DNA from: Afipia clevelandensis ATCC 49720 | Lineage (GTDB): Bacteria; Pseudomonadota; Alphaproteobacteria; Rhizobiales; Xanthobacteraceae | Assembly: GCF_000336555.1 (NCBI RefSeq) | Contig: NZ_KB375281.1 | Location: 2,298,030 to 2,362,029, forward strand | Reading direction: 5' to 3' | Length of the DNA stretch: 64,000 nucleotides | Part shown: positions 25,144 through 33,202 of the stretch, piece by piece | Numbering within the stretch: the first letter of the stretch is position 1 | Layout: every line of letters begins with the position of its first letter | Program-made: the position numbers and the translations under genes | The notes under the pieces: model-generated | Database searches by the model: none | Seen by the model: only the letters and a program-made list of their open reading frames with translations | Told to the model about the DNA's origin: nothing

Positions 25144-25713
25144 ATGACCTTTGCTTTGCGCATCGCGGCGCTGGTGTTTGCAGCGACGATCTCCCTGGCC
25201 ATGCCGGCCTCGGCCCAGCAACGCACCACCAATACCTATGGTCCGGAAGAACTGGTCGGCGCTGGCCACCGGTTCTTCGGCAGCGTCTCGCGCGGTCTCG
25301 CCTCCGTGATCGAGCGCGCGGTCAGCCAATGGGGTCTGCCCAACGGCTATGTGCTCGGCGAGGAAGGCAGCGGCGCGTTCGTGGCCGGGCTGCGCTATGG
25401 CGAAGGCACGCTCTACACCAAGAACGCCGGCGACCTGCGGGTCTATTGGCAGGGTCCGTCGGTCGGCTTCGACTGGGGCGGCGACGGCGCGCGTACCATG
25501 GTGCTGGTTTACAACCTGCCCGCAACAGAGGCGATCTATCAGCGCTTCGCCGGCATCGACGGTTCGGCCTACATCATCGGCGGCTTCGGCATGACCGCGC
25601 TGACCGCCAACGGCATCGTGCTGGTCCCGATCCGCTCCGGCGTCGGTCTGCGGCTCGGCGCCAATATCGGCTACCTGAAGTTCACCCCCCGGGCCACCTG
25701 GAACCCGTTCTGA
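25144..25713 (+). CDS. eipA: Envelope integrity protein EipA (DUF1134)
   Basis: A 189-residue periplasmic protein with a signal peptide (MTFALRIAALVFAATISLAM, cleavage near ASAQ). It has the DUF1134 domain: HRFFGSVSRGLASVIERAV, GYVLGEEGSGAFVAGLRYGE, GFDWGGDGARTMVLVYNLP and GVGLRLGANIGYLKFTPRA. In Brucella, EipA is a small beta-barrel needed for envelope integrity and virulence and is linked to the CtrA regulon. The role here is by family. AAGGGG stands 7 bases before the chosen ATG. An upstream in-frame ATG at 25093 lies inside the tandem repeat and lacks a ribosome site. Confidence 0.9.
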   Translation: MTFALRIAALVFAATISLAMPASAQQRTTNTYGPEELVGAGHRFFGSVSRGLASVIERAVSQWGLPNGYVLGEEGSGAFVAGLRYGEGTLYTKNAGDLRVYWQGPSVGFDWGGDGARTMVLVYNLPATEAIYQRFAGIDGSAYIIGGFGMTALTANGIVLVPIRSGVGLRLGANIGYLKFTPRATWNPF

Positions 25714-25860
25714 CGGTTTCATGACCGCTTTGACCGGCTTTCCCTCGCATCCCGTGCGGAGGGGCGCGGATTCACGTTAACGCATGGTCCAGCTAGCTTT
25801 TTCCCGGCCCGCCATGGCATGGTGAAAAGGTAAATAATTTCTCACGCAGGGGTCACGCCG

Positions 25861-27165
25861 ATGGTCGAACCGATCATGTATCTGGCGATCGGTTTTCTGG
25901 TTTCGATGCTGTTCGGTCTGATGATCGTGCCGCTGGTGCACAATCGCGCGGTCCGCCTGACTACCAAGCGCCTCGAGGCCGCAACCCCGCTGTCGATGGC
26001 CGAAATTCAGGCCGACAAGGACCAGCTCCGCGCCGAATTCGCGATGTCCGCCCGCCGGTTGGAAATGAGCGTCGAGCAGCTCAAGAACAAGACCTCCAGC
26101 CAGCTTGCCGAACTCGGCAAGAAATCGGACGCCATCAATCGCCTGAAAATCGAACTCGGCGAGAAGAATGCCGCGATCTTTGCGCTGGAGACGCGCGAGA
26201 AGGCGCTGAAGGATCAGTTGCGCACGACGGAAGAGGAATTCACGGCGAAAACGCAATCGCTGCGCTCTGCCGAACAGCAACTCGCCGACAAGCAGGCCGA
26301 CCTCGGCAAGCTCAACAGTGAACTTTCCGAACGCGCGATGACGGCGGACAGCCGCCAGGTCGAACTGGTGGCGGTGCGCAGCCAGATCGAGGTGCTGCAG
26401 GCCCGCGTCAACGAAGCCGAGAAGGAAGTCGCGAGCAGCCAGCAGCGCCTCACCGACCATCGCAACGAGGCGGACATCGCCACCCGCGAACTCAGCGATG
26501 CGCGCGGCAAGGTCGAAAATCTCAGCGGCAAGGTCGGCGATCTCGACCGGCAACTGGTGGTGCAGACCAAGGAAACCGAACTGCTCTCCACCCGCGTCAC
26601 CGATCTCGAAAACCGCCTTGCGATCCAGGGCAAGATCCTCGCCGAGCGTGAATACGAGAACAACCTGCTGCGCCAGCAGGTCGAGGCGGCGAAGCAGACC
26701 GAGCAGAAGCTGCGCGAGGATATGACCTCCGGCACCGGCAACACTGCTGCGATGGACAAGTTGCGCGTGGAAAAGACATCTCTGGAGGAGCAACTCACGC
26801 TCGCCCGCGACGAGCGCGCCAAACTCCAGCGCGACATCAACCTCATTCAACAACAGGCGGAAAGCTCGTGGTCCACCGAGCGCATGGAAAACGCGCTCCT
26901 TCGCGAGCGTATCAATGACATCGCGGCGGAAGTCGCCAAGCTGGCTGTGACGCTTGAAGGCCCGGACTCGCCGATCGAAGCGATCCTGGCGTCGGAGGAG
27001 CAGAAACCGGCCATCAGCAGCATTGTCAAAGGGGCCGGCACGAACGGGACTGCGCCTGCAAATGGATCTGCGCCAAACGGCGCGGCCACCGAGGCACGCG
27101 GTACGCTGGCGGAGCGGATCCGGGCGCTGCAGACCCATGCCTCGCGCGCCCGGCAGCCGGGTTAG
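25861..27165 (+). CDS. Membrane-anchored long coiled-coil protein, unknown function
   Basis: A 434-residue protein with one N-terminal membrane span (about 5-26, YLAIGFLVSMLFGLMIVPLV). About 330 residues of nearly continuous heptad-rich helix (about 45-375) follow, rich in Glu, Lys, Gln and Leu (QLAELGKKSDAINRLKIELG; LREDMTSGTG marks a break near 285). The Ala/Gly/Asn-rich tail ends with RIRALQTHASRARQPG. No enzymatic motif is visible. The layout suggests a cytoplasmic rod tethered to the inner membrane. Similar proteins occur in Bradyrhizobiaceae without assigned function. It is a single gene, followed by tRNA-Val. Confidence 0.8.
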   Translation: MVEPIMYLAIGFLVSMLFGLMIVPLVHNRAVRLTTKRLEAATPLSMAEIQADKDQLRAEFAMSARRLEMSVEQLKNKTSSQLAELGKKSDAINRLKIELGEKNAAIFALETREKALKDQLRTTEEEFTAKTQSLRSAEQQLADKQADLGKLNSELSERAMTADSRQVELVAVRSQIEVLQARVNEAEKEVASSQQRLTDHRNEADIATRELSDARGKVENLSGKVGDLDRQLVVQTKETELLSTRVTDLENRLAIQGKILAEREYENNLLRQQVEAAKQTEQKLREDMTSGTGNTAAMDKLRVEKTSLEEQLTLARDERAKLQRDINLIQQQAESSWSTERMENALLRERINDIAAEVAKLAVTLEGPDSPIEAILASEEQKPAISSIVKGAGTNGTAPANGSAPNGAATEARGTLAERIRALQTHASRARQPG

Positions 27166-27284
27166 GTGAAATCCGGCTTTCGTGCGGGATATCAGCCAAA
27201 TTCTGCCGGGCGCGGGCTGGCCGCGCTTGACACCGCGGCTCCGGCTTTCGTAAATCCCCGCTCCGAAAGACATCCGGTGGTTCC

Positions 27285-27359
27285 GGGCGCATAGCTCAGC
27301 GGGAGAGCGTTCCCTTCACACGGGAGAGGTCCAAGGTTCGATCCCTTGTGCGCCCACCA
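27285..27359 (+). tRNA. tRNA-Val (anticodon CAC)
   Basis: A complete 75-nt cloverleaf with encoded CCA. The acceptor stem GGGCGCA pairs with TGCGCCC, the D-arm is AGCTCAGCGGGAGAGC, the anticodon stem-loop TTCCC-TTCACAC-GGGAG has anticodon CAC, and the T-arm is CAAGG-TTCGATC-CCTTG. It reads the GUG valine codon. No integrase or duplicated 3' end is next to it. Confidence 0.93.
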
Positions 27360-27532
27360 TCCGCCGCAAATTTCCAAAACGTGAAGTGAGGGTGCGAGCC
27401 TTCGGCCGCAGCTTCTTTCATATGCGATCGTCGCTGCAGACGTCAGTCTCAGGCGGTCAGCACCGGACACGAAGCAGAATTTTCGCGGAACGGACGGAAG
27501 AGCGGCCCCGCGCAACACCGGGGCGAAGCGCG

Positions 27533-27694
27533 TCAGTCGAACGCCGCCTTGATCGTGGTGTACTTGCCATTCATCGTCGTACCCATGCCGTTGATAGCGG
27601 CGAGAATAACGATCGAGATCCCAGCCGCGATCAGAGCGTATTCAATCGACGTCGCAGCACTCTCGCTGCGAAAAAAATCGGACACCAATTTCAT
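27533..27694 (-). CDS. flp: Flp/TadE-type IVb pilin, 53 residues
   Basis: A very short gene for a Flp-family type IVb prepilin, the major subunit of Tad pili. The protein starts MKLVSDFFRSESAATSIEYA. The pattern SAATSIEYALIAAGISIVIL carries the conserved Glu and Tyr (+5/+6 after the prepilin cleavage point) and the hydrophobic assembly helix, followed by the short tail MNGKYTTIKAAFD. A typical Flp has a Gly at cleavage position -1. Here the residue before the ATxIEY motif is Ala, so cleavage by CpaA may be non-standard. No other tad/cpa genes are in the window, so it depends on a locus elsewhere. Confidence 0.88.
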   Translation of the reverse strand: MKLVSDFFRSESAATSIEYALIAAGISIVILAAINGMGTTMNGKYTTIKAAFD

Positions 27695-27842
27695 GGGTCA
27701 AACCTCTGTGCAATTCTTGCATATGGTCGCCACGTCCGGCGACTGTCTTGACAGGCCACGGCTAACCTATCGGCAAGAAGCTGCCGAAGACTTAACTAAA
27801 CATTTCCATGATACCGCCCGCCCGGACGATTTCCCGCCAGGG

Positions 27843-28058
27843 TCATATCTGGGCTGATTTCAAAGCCAGCAGCGCCAGCAGCCGCAGCCGCTCCGGATCG
27901 CGCTCGCCCTGCGACGCCAATTCAACGATGTTCTTCGCCAACGCCTGAACGCGGGCCGACCCGACCGGAAACGGCAGGGTGTCCACCGCGTCTTCAAAGG
28001 CGCGCGTCATCAATTCAATGGTGTCCGGGCTGAACGACGAGCCCTGAAAAACAGTCAT
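27843..28058 (-). CDS. Small conserved hypothetical protein
   Basis: A 71-residue, mainly helical acidic protein (FSPDTIELMTRAFEDAVDTL, GSARVQALAKNIVELASQGE, RDPERLRLLALLAL). I recall close homologues across Bradyrhizobiaceae without a known function. No membrane span or metal motif is present. The predicted amphipathic helices suggest a small helical bundle or protein partner. It sits alone between the Flp pilin and the ThDP enzyme on the same strand, with 68 bp to the latter. Confidence 0.7.
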   Translation of the reverse strand: MTVFQGSSFSPDTIELMTRAFEDAVDTLPFPVGSARVQALAKNIVELASQGERDPERLRLLALLALKSAQI

Positions 28059-28125
28059 GTCGGGAACCTGGCAAGATATCCATGCTCAACGCACGAGGCT
28101 TGCGCAGGGTTCCCGGTATCCGCGG

Positions 28126-29670
28126 TTACATCACCACTTCGATCAGCCGCGGTCCCTTCTCGCGCATCGAATCGGACAGCGCCCGCGAGAAGTCCTCGGC
28201 GGTTCTGACTGATATCGCCGTCACGCCCATGCCGTTTGCCAGCGACACCCAGCTGAGCGTGGGATTGTCGATGTTCAGCATGTCGAGCGCCTTGCGTCCC
28301 GGCTCACCCGCGTCGACGCCCGCGAACTCGCCTTTCAGAATCTGATAGGTGCGGTTGGCGAACACGATGGTGGTGACGTCGAGACCCTCGCGCGCTTGGG
28401 TCCACAGCGATTGCAGCGTGTACATCGCGCTGCCGTCGCCGACCATGCAGATGACCTTGCGGTCCGGGCACGCCACCGCGGCGCCGGTCGCGACCGGGGT
28501 CGAGAAGCCGATCGAACCGCCCATGTTCTGCAGCCAGTCATGCGGAGCCGCCGCCGCCGTCGGCGGAAAGAAGCCGCGGCCGGTGGTGATGGATTCATCG
28601 ACCACGATCGCGTTTTCCGGAATCGCCATCGCAATCGCCTGCGCGATCGACGCATGCGTCAGCGCGCCGGTGGGCTTTGAAAGCTCCATCAGCTTCTGCT
28701 GCGGAGCATCGCTGGCCTTGGCGCCGAGGGCGTCCGCCAGCGCATGAAGCGCAGCGACGGAATTCTCGCCGGCCTCGCACATGCGATGCACTTCGCAGTC
28801 TTCCGGCTTGAGCAGGCTCGGCTTGTTCGGATAGGCGAAGAACGCCACCGGATCGTTGGCCTCGACCAGCACGATGTGGCGGAAGTCCTTCAGGATCGGC
28901 AGCGCCTGTTCGATCACGTAGGGAATACGGTCGATGGAAAAACGCCCGCGTCCGCGCGCCATGCGCGGATTGTAGGTCTGGCCCATCACCTTGCAGCCGG
29001 TCTTGCCGGCGATGCGCGCGGCAAGTGCGAGGCCTTCGTCCGTCAGCGCCTTGCCGGTCATCAGCAGCAGCGTCGGCTCGCCGCTGCGCAGGACGCGCGC
29101 GGCTTCATCGACCGCCTGCGGCGAGTAACTCGCGCGCTGCGAATCCTCAGGCACCTGCGCGATGCCGTCGGCTTCATTCCATGCGGTATCGGCGGGAAGG
29201 ATGAGGGTCGCGATCTGGCCGGGATGACTTCTGGCTGCGGCGATCGCCGCAGCGCCATCGCGTGCGATGGATTTTGAATCCGGCGAGGTGCGGACCCAGG
29301 CCGACATCGGACGCGCGAGGCCTTCGATGTCCGAGGTCAGCGGCGCGTTGTATTCGATGTGATAGGTCGCGTGCTGGCCGACGATGTTGACGATGCCGGA
29401 ATGCGCCTTTTTGGCGTTGTGCAGATTGGCGAGGCCATTGGCGAGGCCGGGGCCGAGATGCAGCAGTGTCGAGGCCGGCTTTCCGGCCATGCGGTAATAG
29501 CCGTCGGCGGCGCCGGTTACGATCCCTTCAAACAGACCGAGCACGCACCGCATGCCATCGACCCGGTCGAGTGCGGCCACAAAGTGCATCTCCGATGTGC
29601 CCGGATTGGTGAAGCAGACATTCACATCGCCCGCGACCAATGTCCGCACCAGGCTTTCCGCACCGTTCAT
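28126..29670 (-). CDS. Thiamine-diphosphate enzyme, acetolactate synthase large-subunit-like
   Basis: A 514-residue ThDP-dependent enzyme with the three-domain fold of acetolactate synthase and benzoylformate decarboxylase. The N-terminal Pyr domain has the cofactor-activating Glu in LGLFEGIVTGAADGYYRMAG. A middle domain (about 190-320) follows, and the C-terminal PP domain has the metal-binding GDGSAMYTLQSLWTQAREGL with Asn in IVFANRTYQILK. It is shorter than IlvB (about 570) and no IlvH-type subunit is adjacent, so it is probably not the biosynthetic synthase but an orphan 2-keto acid decarboxylase or ligase. Substrate unknown. The start MNGAES has GGGAG 7 bases upstream. Confidence 0.85.
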   Translation of the reverse strand: MNGAESLVRTLVAGDVNVCFTNPGTSEMHFVAALDRVDGMRCVLGLFEGIVTGAADGYYRMAGKPASTLLHLGPGLANGLANLHNAKKAHSGIVNIVGQHATYHIEYNAPLTSDIEGLARPMSAWVRTSPDSKSIARDGAAAIAAARSHPGQIATLILPADTAWNEADGIAQVPEDSQRASYSPQAVDEAARVLRSGEPTLLLMTGKALTDEGLALAARIAGKTGCKVMGQTYNPRMARGRGRFSIDRIPYVIEQALPILKDFRHIVLVEANDPVAFFAYPNKPSLLKPEDCEVHRMCEAGENSVAALHALADALGAKASDAPQQKLMELSKPTGALTHASIAQAIAMAIPENAIVVDESITTGRGFFPPTAAAAPHDWLQNMGGSIGFSTPVATGAAVACPDRKVICMVGDGSAMYTLQSLWTQAREGLDVTTIVFANRTYQILKGEFAGVDAGEPGRKALDMLNIDNPTLSWVSLANGMGVTAISVRTAEDFSRALSDSMREKGPRLIEVVM

Positions 29671-29977
29671 CATTTCACTCCCGTATTTTCTTGTCATCAC
29701 TTGCTGGGTGAACCACCCTTATGACAGGTCATCGGAGTCAGCGGTAGACTGGATCGGCAGCATCACCGTGCGCACGGAACATGTCTCGCGGAAGTCACGC
29801 CTCGCGCCGATAATGTGGTGTGCCAGCGCCATTCACGTGTCCGTGGGTTGCGGAGAATGGCAAATTGTGGCCTTTCTCGCGTATTCGTGGCACCTGTGAT
29901 CCGAATGCAAGGTCATGCAAGACCTCGGGCCCACAGTATTTCCTCCCGCGGTCCGACGATCACCTATGAGGATTCTA

Positions 29978-30547
29978 ATGACGCGCCTTTTGACCGTTCT
30001 TTTTACCGCCGCCGCCATCGCCGCCAGCACCGGCCTTGCGAAAGCGGACGCTGAATTCAATCCGCTACTTCAGCTTTTCGGGGGCGGCGCGACCAGCGGC
30101 GCAGGCCCGGTCCCGCGCACCACCGTGAACTTCCAGGGCAACTATGCGCCGGGAACGATTATCGTCGATACGCGGGAACGCCGTCTGTATCTGGTGCAGG
30201 AGGGCGGACGCGCCCTGCGCTACGGCATCGGGGTTGGCCGCGACGGCTTCCGCTGGTCGGGGGTGCATCGCATTACCGCCAAGAAGGAATGGCCGGCCTG
30301 GACCCCACCGGCCCAGATGTTGCGCCGCCGCCCCGACCTGCCGCGTCACATGGTGGGCGGTCCGGACAATCCGCTCGGCGCCCGGGCAATGTATCTCGGC
30401 TCGACGCTGTATCGCATCCATGGATCGAACGAGCCCGAGACGATCGGCCAGGCCGTGTCGTCGGGTTGCTTCCGCATGGTGAACGATGATGTCATCGACC
30501 TGTACAACCGCGTTCAGGTCGGCGCGACGGTGATCGTGAAGAACTGA
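29978..30547 (+). CDS. L,D-transpeptidase (YkuD family)
   Basis: A 189-residue periplasmic protein with a signal peptide (MTRLLTVLFTAAAIAASTGL, cleavage near AKA). Its YkuD domain covers roughly the last 130 residues: GTIIVDTRERRLYLVQEGG at the N-terminal strand and the catalytic block YRIHGSNEPETIGQ with SSGCFRM, giving the His and the nucleophilic Cys. The family forms 3-3 peptidoglycan cross-links or attaches outer-membrane proteins to peptidoglycan. The chosen ATG has GAGG 6 bases upstream. An ATG four codons earlier is possible. Divergent from the ThDP enzyme gene. Confidence 0.92.
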   Translation: MTRLLTVLFTAAAIAASTGLAKADAEFNPLLQLFGGGATSGAGPVPRTTVNFQGNYAPGTIIVDTRERRLYLVQEGGRALRYGIGVGRDGFRWSGVHRITAKKEWPAWTPPAQMLRRRPDLPRHMVGGPDNPLGARAMYLGSTLYRIHGSNEPETIGQAVSSGCFRMVNDDVIDLYNRVQVGATVIVKN

Positions 30548-30572
30548 GGGCGAAACGCCGGACATATCTTCA

Positions 30573-30597
30573 AAGGCCGGCCCCGGTGGCCGGCCTT
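30573..30597. terminator. GC-rich hairpin after the L,D-transpeptidase
   Basis: A perfect 10-bp stem AAGGCCGGCC / GGCCGGCCTT with a 5-base loop, 25 bases after the stop. No T run follows on the plus strand, so it may terminate inefficiently or protect the 3' end. Confidence 0.6.
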
Positions 30598-30641
30598 GCC
30601 ATTTAATAACTCAAGCCCGCCGACACCCGGCTCGGACCGCA

Positions 30642-31460
30642 ATGAAAACATCGTCGGCAATCAAGATTGTCGTGCCGGGAATTGCGGCCCTGGTTGGCTT
30701 TTTCGTGCTCAGGATCGCGATTGCGCCGCCCGCCGCTCACGCCGAAACGCAGAGCATCGGCGCTCGGCAACGCGCAGAGAAGAAATCCTTTACCGACAGC
30801 CAGATTATCGATGGCTTCATGAAGACCGCATTCGGCGCCGAGTATCATCTCGCAGGCCAGGTTGACCGCATCCGCAAGTACCAGATGCCGGTGCGGGTCT
30901 TTCTCGATGGCGCCACGCGCGCGGACCGGCAGAAGCAGATCGGCAAGGTGATCCGCGATGTATCCCGGCGGGTGCAGCATCTTGACATCGCTCTGACCAA
31001 GAACCGCGATCAGGCCAACACCATCGTCACACTGGTGCGGGACCGCGATCTTCAGAAAACGATCACATCGTTCTACGGCCCCGAGAAGGCCAAGGAGATC
31101 CACGACTCGCTGGACCCGCAATGCCTGTCCGGCTTCCGCAAGAACGACGATTTTGAAATCCAGCGCTCCGATGTGATCCTCACCGTCGACAACGGCGACT
31201 TCGTCTTTCTCGATTGCGCGTATGAGGAACTGCTGCAGTCGCTCGGCCCGATCAACGACACGGACTCCGTGCCATGGACAATGTTCAACGATCAGGTCTC
31301 GATGGGGTACTTCGACCTTTACGATCAATACCTCATGAACATCCTCTACGATCCCCGCATCAAGGCGGGCATGACCGTGGATGAAGTCCGCGCCGTGCTG
31401 CCGTCGATCCTGCCCGACGTACGGGCGTGGGTCGCGAAGATCAACAATCTGCCGAAGTAA
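30642..31460 (+). CDS. DUF2927 domain exported protein
   Basis: A 272-residue protein with an N-terminal hydrophobic signal or anchor (KIVVPGIAALVGFFVLRIAI, about 7-27) and a DUF2927 domain. Recognisable segments are IIDGFMKTAFGAEYHL, RVFLDGATRADRQKQI, FLDCAYEELLQSLGPINDT, WTMFNDQVSMGYFDLYDQYL and LYDPRIKAGMTVDEVRAVL. The family is widespread in alphaproteobacteria and its function is unknown. The fold suggests a zincin-like protease relative, but no HExxH is present. It is a single gene after the L,D-transpeptidase hairpin. A dispersed palindromic repeat follows its stop directly. Confidence 0.82.
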   Translation: MKTSSAIKIVVPGIAALVGFFVLRIAIAPPAAHAETQSIGARQRAEKKSFTDSQIIDGFMKTAFGAEYHLAGQVDRIRKYQMPVRVFLDGATRADRQKQIGKVIRDVSRRVQHLDIALTKNRDQANTIVTLVRDRDLQKTITSFYGPEKAKEIHDSLDPQCLSGFRKNDDFEIQRSDVILTVDNGDFVFLDCAYEELLQSLGPINDTDSVPWTMFNDQVSMGYFDLYDQYLMNILYDPRIKAGMTVDEVRAVLPSILPDVRAWVAKINNLPK

Positions 31461-31461
31461 C

Positions 31462-31607
31462 CCTCATTCCGAGGAGCGCGTTTTGCGCTTCGTCATTGCG
31501 AGGAGCCATTAGCGCGTTTACGCGCGTCTTCGACGCGCTATGGCGACGAAGCAATCCAGCTTCTTCTTTCCAAGAATGGATTGCTTCGCTTCGCTCGCAA
31601 TGAAGTC
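31462..31607. repeat. Dispersed palindromic repeat (TCATTGCGAGGAGC type)
   Basis: The region carries two tandem TCATT-CGAGGAGC starts and a large hairpin in which GCGACGAAGCAATCCA pairs with TGGATTGCTTCGC. It ends CTCGCAATGA, the complement of the opening TCATTGCGAG. This kind of intergenic repeat is familiar from many alphaproteobacterial genomes. It sits between convergent genes and could act as a transcription end. Confidence 0.75.
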
Positions 31608-31619
31608 GGTAAAATCGAC

Positions 31620-32792
31620 CTACGCCGTCTTCTCGAACAGCTCACGCCCGATCAGCATGCGGCGGATTTCGCTGGTGCCCGCGCCGATCTCGTAGAGCTT
31701 GGCGTCGCGCAGCAGCCGACCGGTTGGATAATCGTTGATATAGCCGTTGCCGCCGAGCAACTGGATCGCATCCAGCGCGCATTGGGTCGCGCGTTCCGCC
31801 GCGTAAAGGATCGCGCCCGCCGCATCCTCGCGCGTGGTCTCGCCGCGGTCGCAGGCCTTCGCCACCGCATACACATAGGCGCGCGAGGCATTCATGGTCA
31901 CGTACATGTCGGCGACCTTGCCCTGCACGAGCTGGAAGCTGCCGATGGCCTGACCGAACTGCTTGCGCTCATGGACATAAGGCAAAACGACATCCATGCA
32001 CGCCTGCATGATGCCGAGCGGACCCGCGGCCAGCACCGCGCGCTCATAGTCGAGACCAGACATCAGCACGTTGACGCCGCGACCGACATGGCCGAGCACG
32101 TTGTCCGCCGGCACCTCGCAATCCTCGAACACGAGTTCGGCGGTGTCCGAGCCACGCATGCCGAGCTTGTCGAGCTTCTGCGCGGTGGAAAATCCCTTCA
32201 TGCCCTTTTCGATCAGGAACGCGGTCATGCCGCGCGGCCCCGCCGCCGGATCGGTTTTGGCGTAGACCACCAGCGTCTCGGCGATCGGACCATTGGTGAT
32301 CCACATCTTGTTGCCGTTGAGGACGTAACGGTCGCCCTTCTTGTCAGCGCGTGTCTTCATCGACACCACGTCCGACCCCGCACCGGGCTCTGACATCGCC
32401 AGTGCGCCGACGTGTTCGCCGGAAATCAGCTTGGGAAGATATTTCCGCTTTTGCGCTTCATTGCCGTTGCGGCGGATCTGATTGACGCAGAGATTGGAAT
32501 GCGCGCCATAGGACAGGCCGACCGATGCCGAACCGCGCGAAATTTCCTCCATGGCGATGCAGTGCTCGAGATAGCCGAGACCAGCGCCACCGTATTCCTC
32601 CTCGACGGTGACGCCGAGCAAGCCGAGCGCGCCCAGCTTGGGCCAGAGATCGCGCGGAAACTGGTTGCTCTTGTCAATCTCATCGGCGCGCGGGGCAATT
32701 TCATTGGCGGAGAAATCGCGCACGGTCTCGCGGATCGCATCCGCGGTCTCGCCGAGATCGAAATTGAAAACACTGCTCGCGTTCGGAATCAT
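31620..32792 (-). CDS. ivd: Isovaleryl-CoA dehydrogenase
   Basis: An FAD-dependent acyl-CoA dehydrogenase of leucine catabolism that makes 3-methylcrotonyl-CoA from isovaleryl-CoA. At 390 residues it has the family's normal length. It shows [20 protein letters not shown], the acyl-CoA/FAD segment [39 protein letters not shown], the catalytic Glu in [16 protein letters not shown] (the position specific to isovaleryl/long-chain types), and the C-terminal [20 protein letters not shown] with [15 protein letters not shown]. Partner genes (liuB/liuD, hmgL) are not present within the window. Two related palindromes lie just upstream. Confidence 0.93.
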   Translation of the reverse strand: MIPNASSVFNFDLGETADAIRETVRDFSANEIAPRADEIDKSNQFPRDLWPKLGALGLLGVTVEEEYGGAGLGYLEHCIAMEEISRGSASVGLSYGAHSNLCVNQIRRNGNEAQKRKYLPKLISGEHVGALAMSEPGAGSDVVSMKTRADKKGDRYVLNGNKMWITNGPIAETLVVYAKTDPAAGPRGMTAFLIEKGMKGFSTAQKLDKLGMRGSDTAELVFEDCEVPADNVLGHVGRGVNVLMSGLDYERAVLAAGPLGIMQACMDVVLPYVHERKQFGQAIGSFQLVQGKVADMYVTMNASRAYVYAVAKACDRGETTREDAAGAILYAAERATQCALDAIQLLGGNGYINDYPTGRLLRDAKLYEIGAGTSEIRRMLIGRELFEKTA

Positions 32793-32810
32793 CAGGCTCT
32801 CTCCCGGAGA

Positions 32811-32884
32811 CTAGTGGTCCGATTCTAACATTCGCCCCCGTTTCAGCAGGCATTCTTGCGAATGTTAGAATCGAAGACCACTAG
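32811..32884. repeat. Long palindrome I upstream of ivd
   Basis: The arms 32811-32835 and 32858-32884 are complementary except for a small bulge, with a 22-base loop. The arm core reads GATTCTAACATTCGC. It is related in sequence to palindrome II just downstream. Confidence 0.85.
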
Positions 32885-32896
32885 CAGTTATAAATT

Positions 32897-32972
32897 CAGT
32901 GGAGTTTGGATTTGACATTCGCTTTGCGAATCCGCTGCCCGTCAAGCAGCGAATGTCAAATCCACTCCACTG
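32897..32972. repeat. Long palindrome II, related to palindrome I
   Basis: The arms 32897-32923 and 32948-32972 pair over about 25 bp with a 2-base bulge and a 24-base loop. The arm core reads GGATTTGACATTCGCT. It shares the AGTGG start and ACATTCGC end with palindrome I, so both look like members of one repeat family. The rest of the 410-bp gap (32973-33202) shows no gene. Confidence 0.85.
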
Positions 32973-33202
32973 GCTCGTCATGGCGAGCCGCATTATTGGG
33001 CCGGACATTGCCACGGGCAGATTGCGGGGAGAAGGGGCAGAAGCGCCAAACCATCGCGGCACCCGAGCCCACCCGGCGATTGCGTTGACCGCAGCATCAG
33101 ACCGCCCCGCAATACGATTGCGAGGCGGTCCTTATCTACAGTAGCAATTCGGCCTGAAATGTCGTTTGCCCGACATTTAGCGGCTACGCCGGCACCGCCG
33201 GA

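Noticed and set aside
27770-27815. CtrA box upstream of the Flp pilin
   Set aside because: The best match, TTAA-N7-TTTCC, has two mismatches and lies in AT-rich DNA. It is too weak to list.
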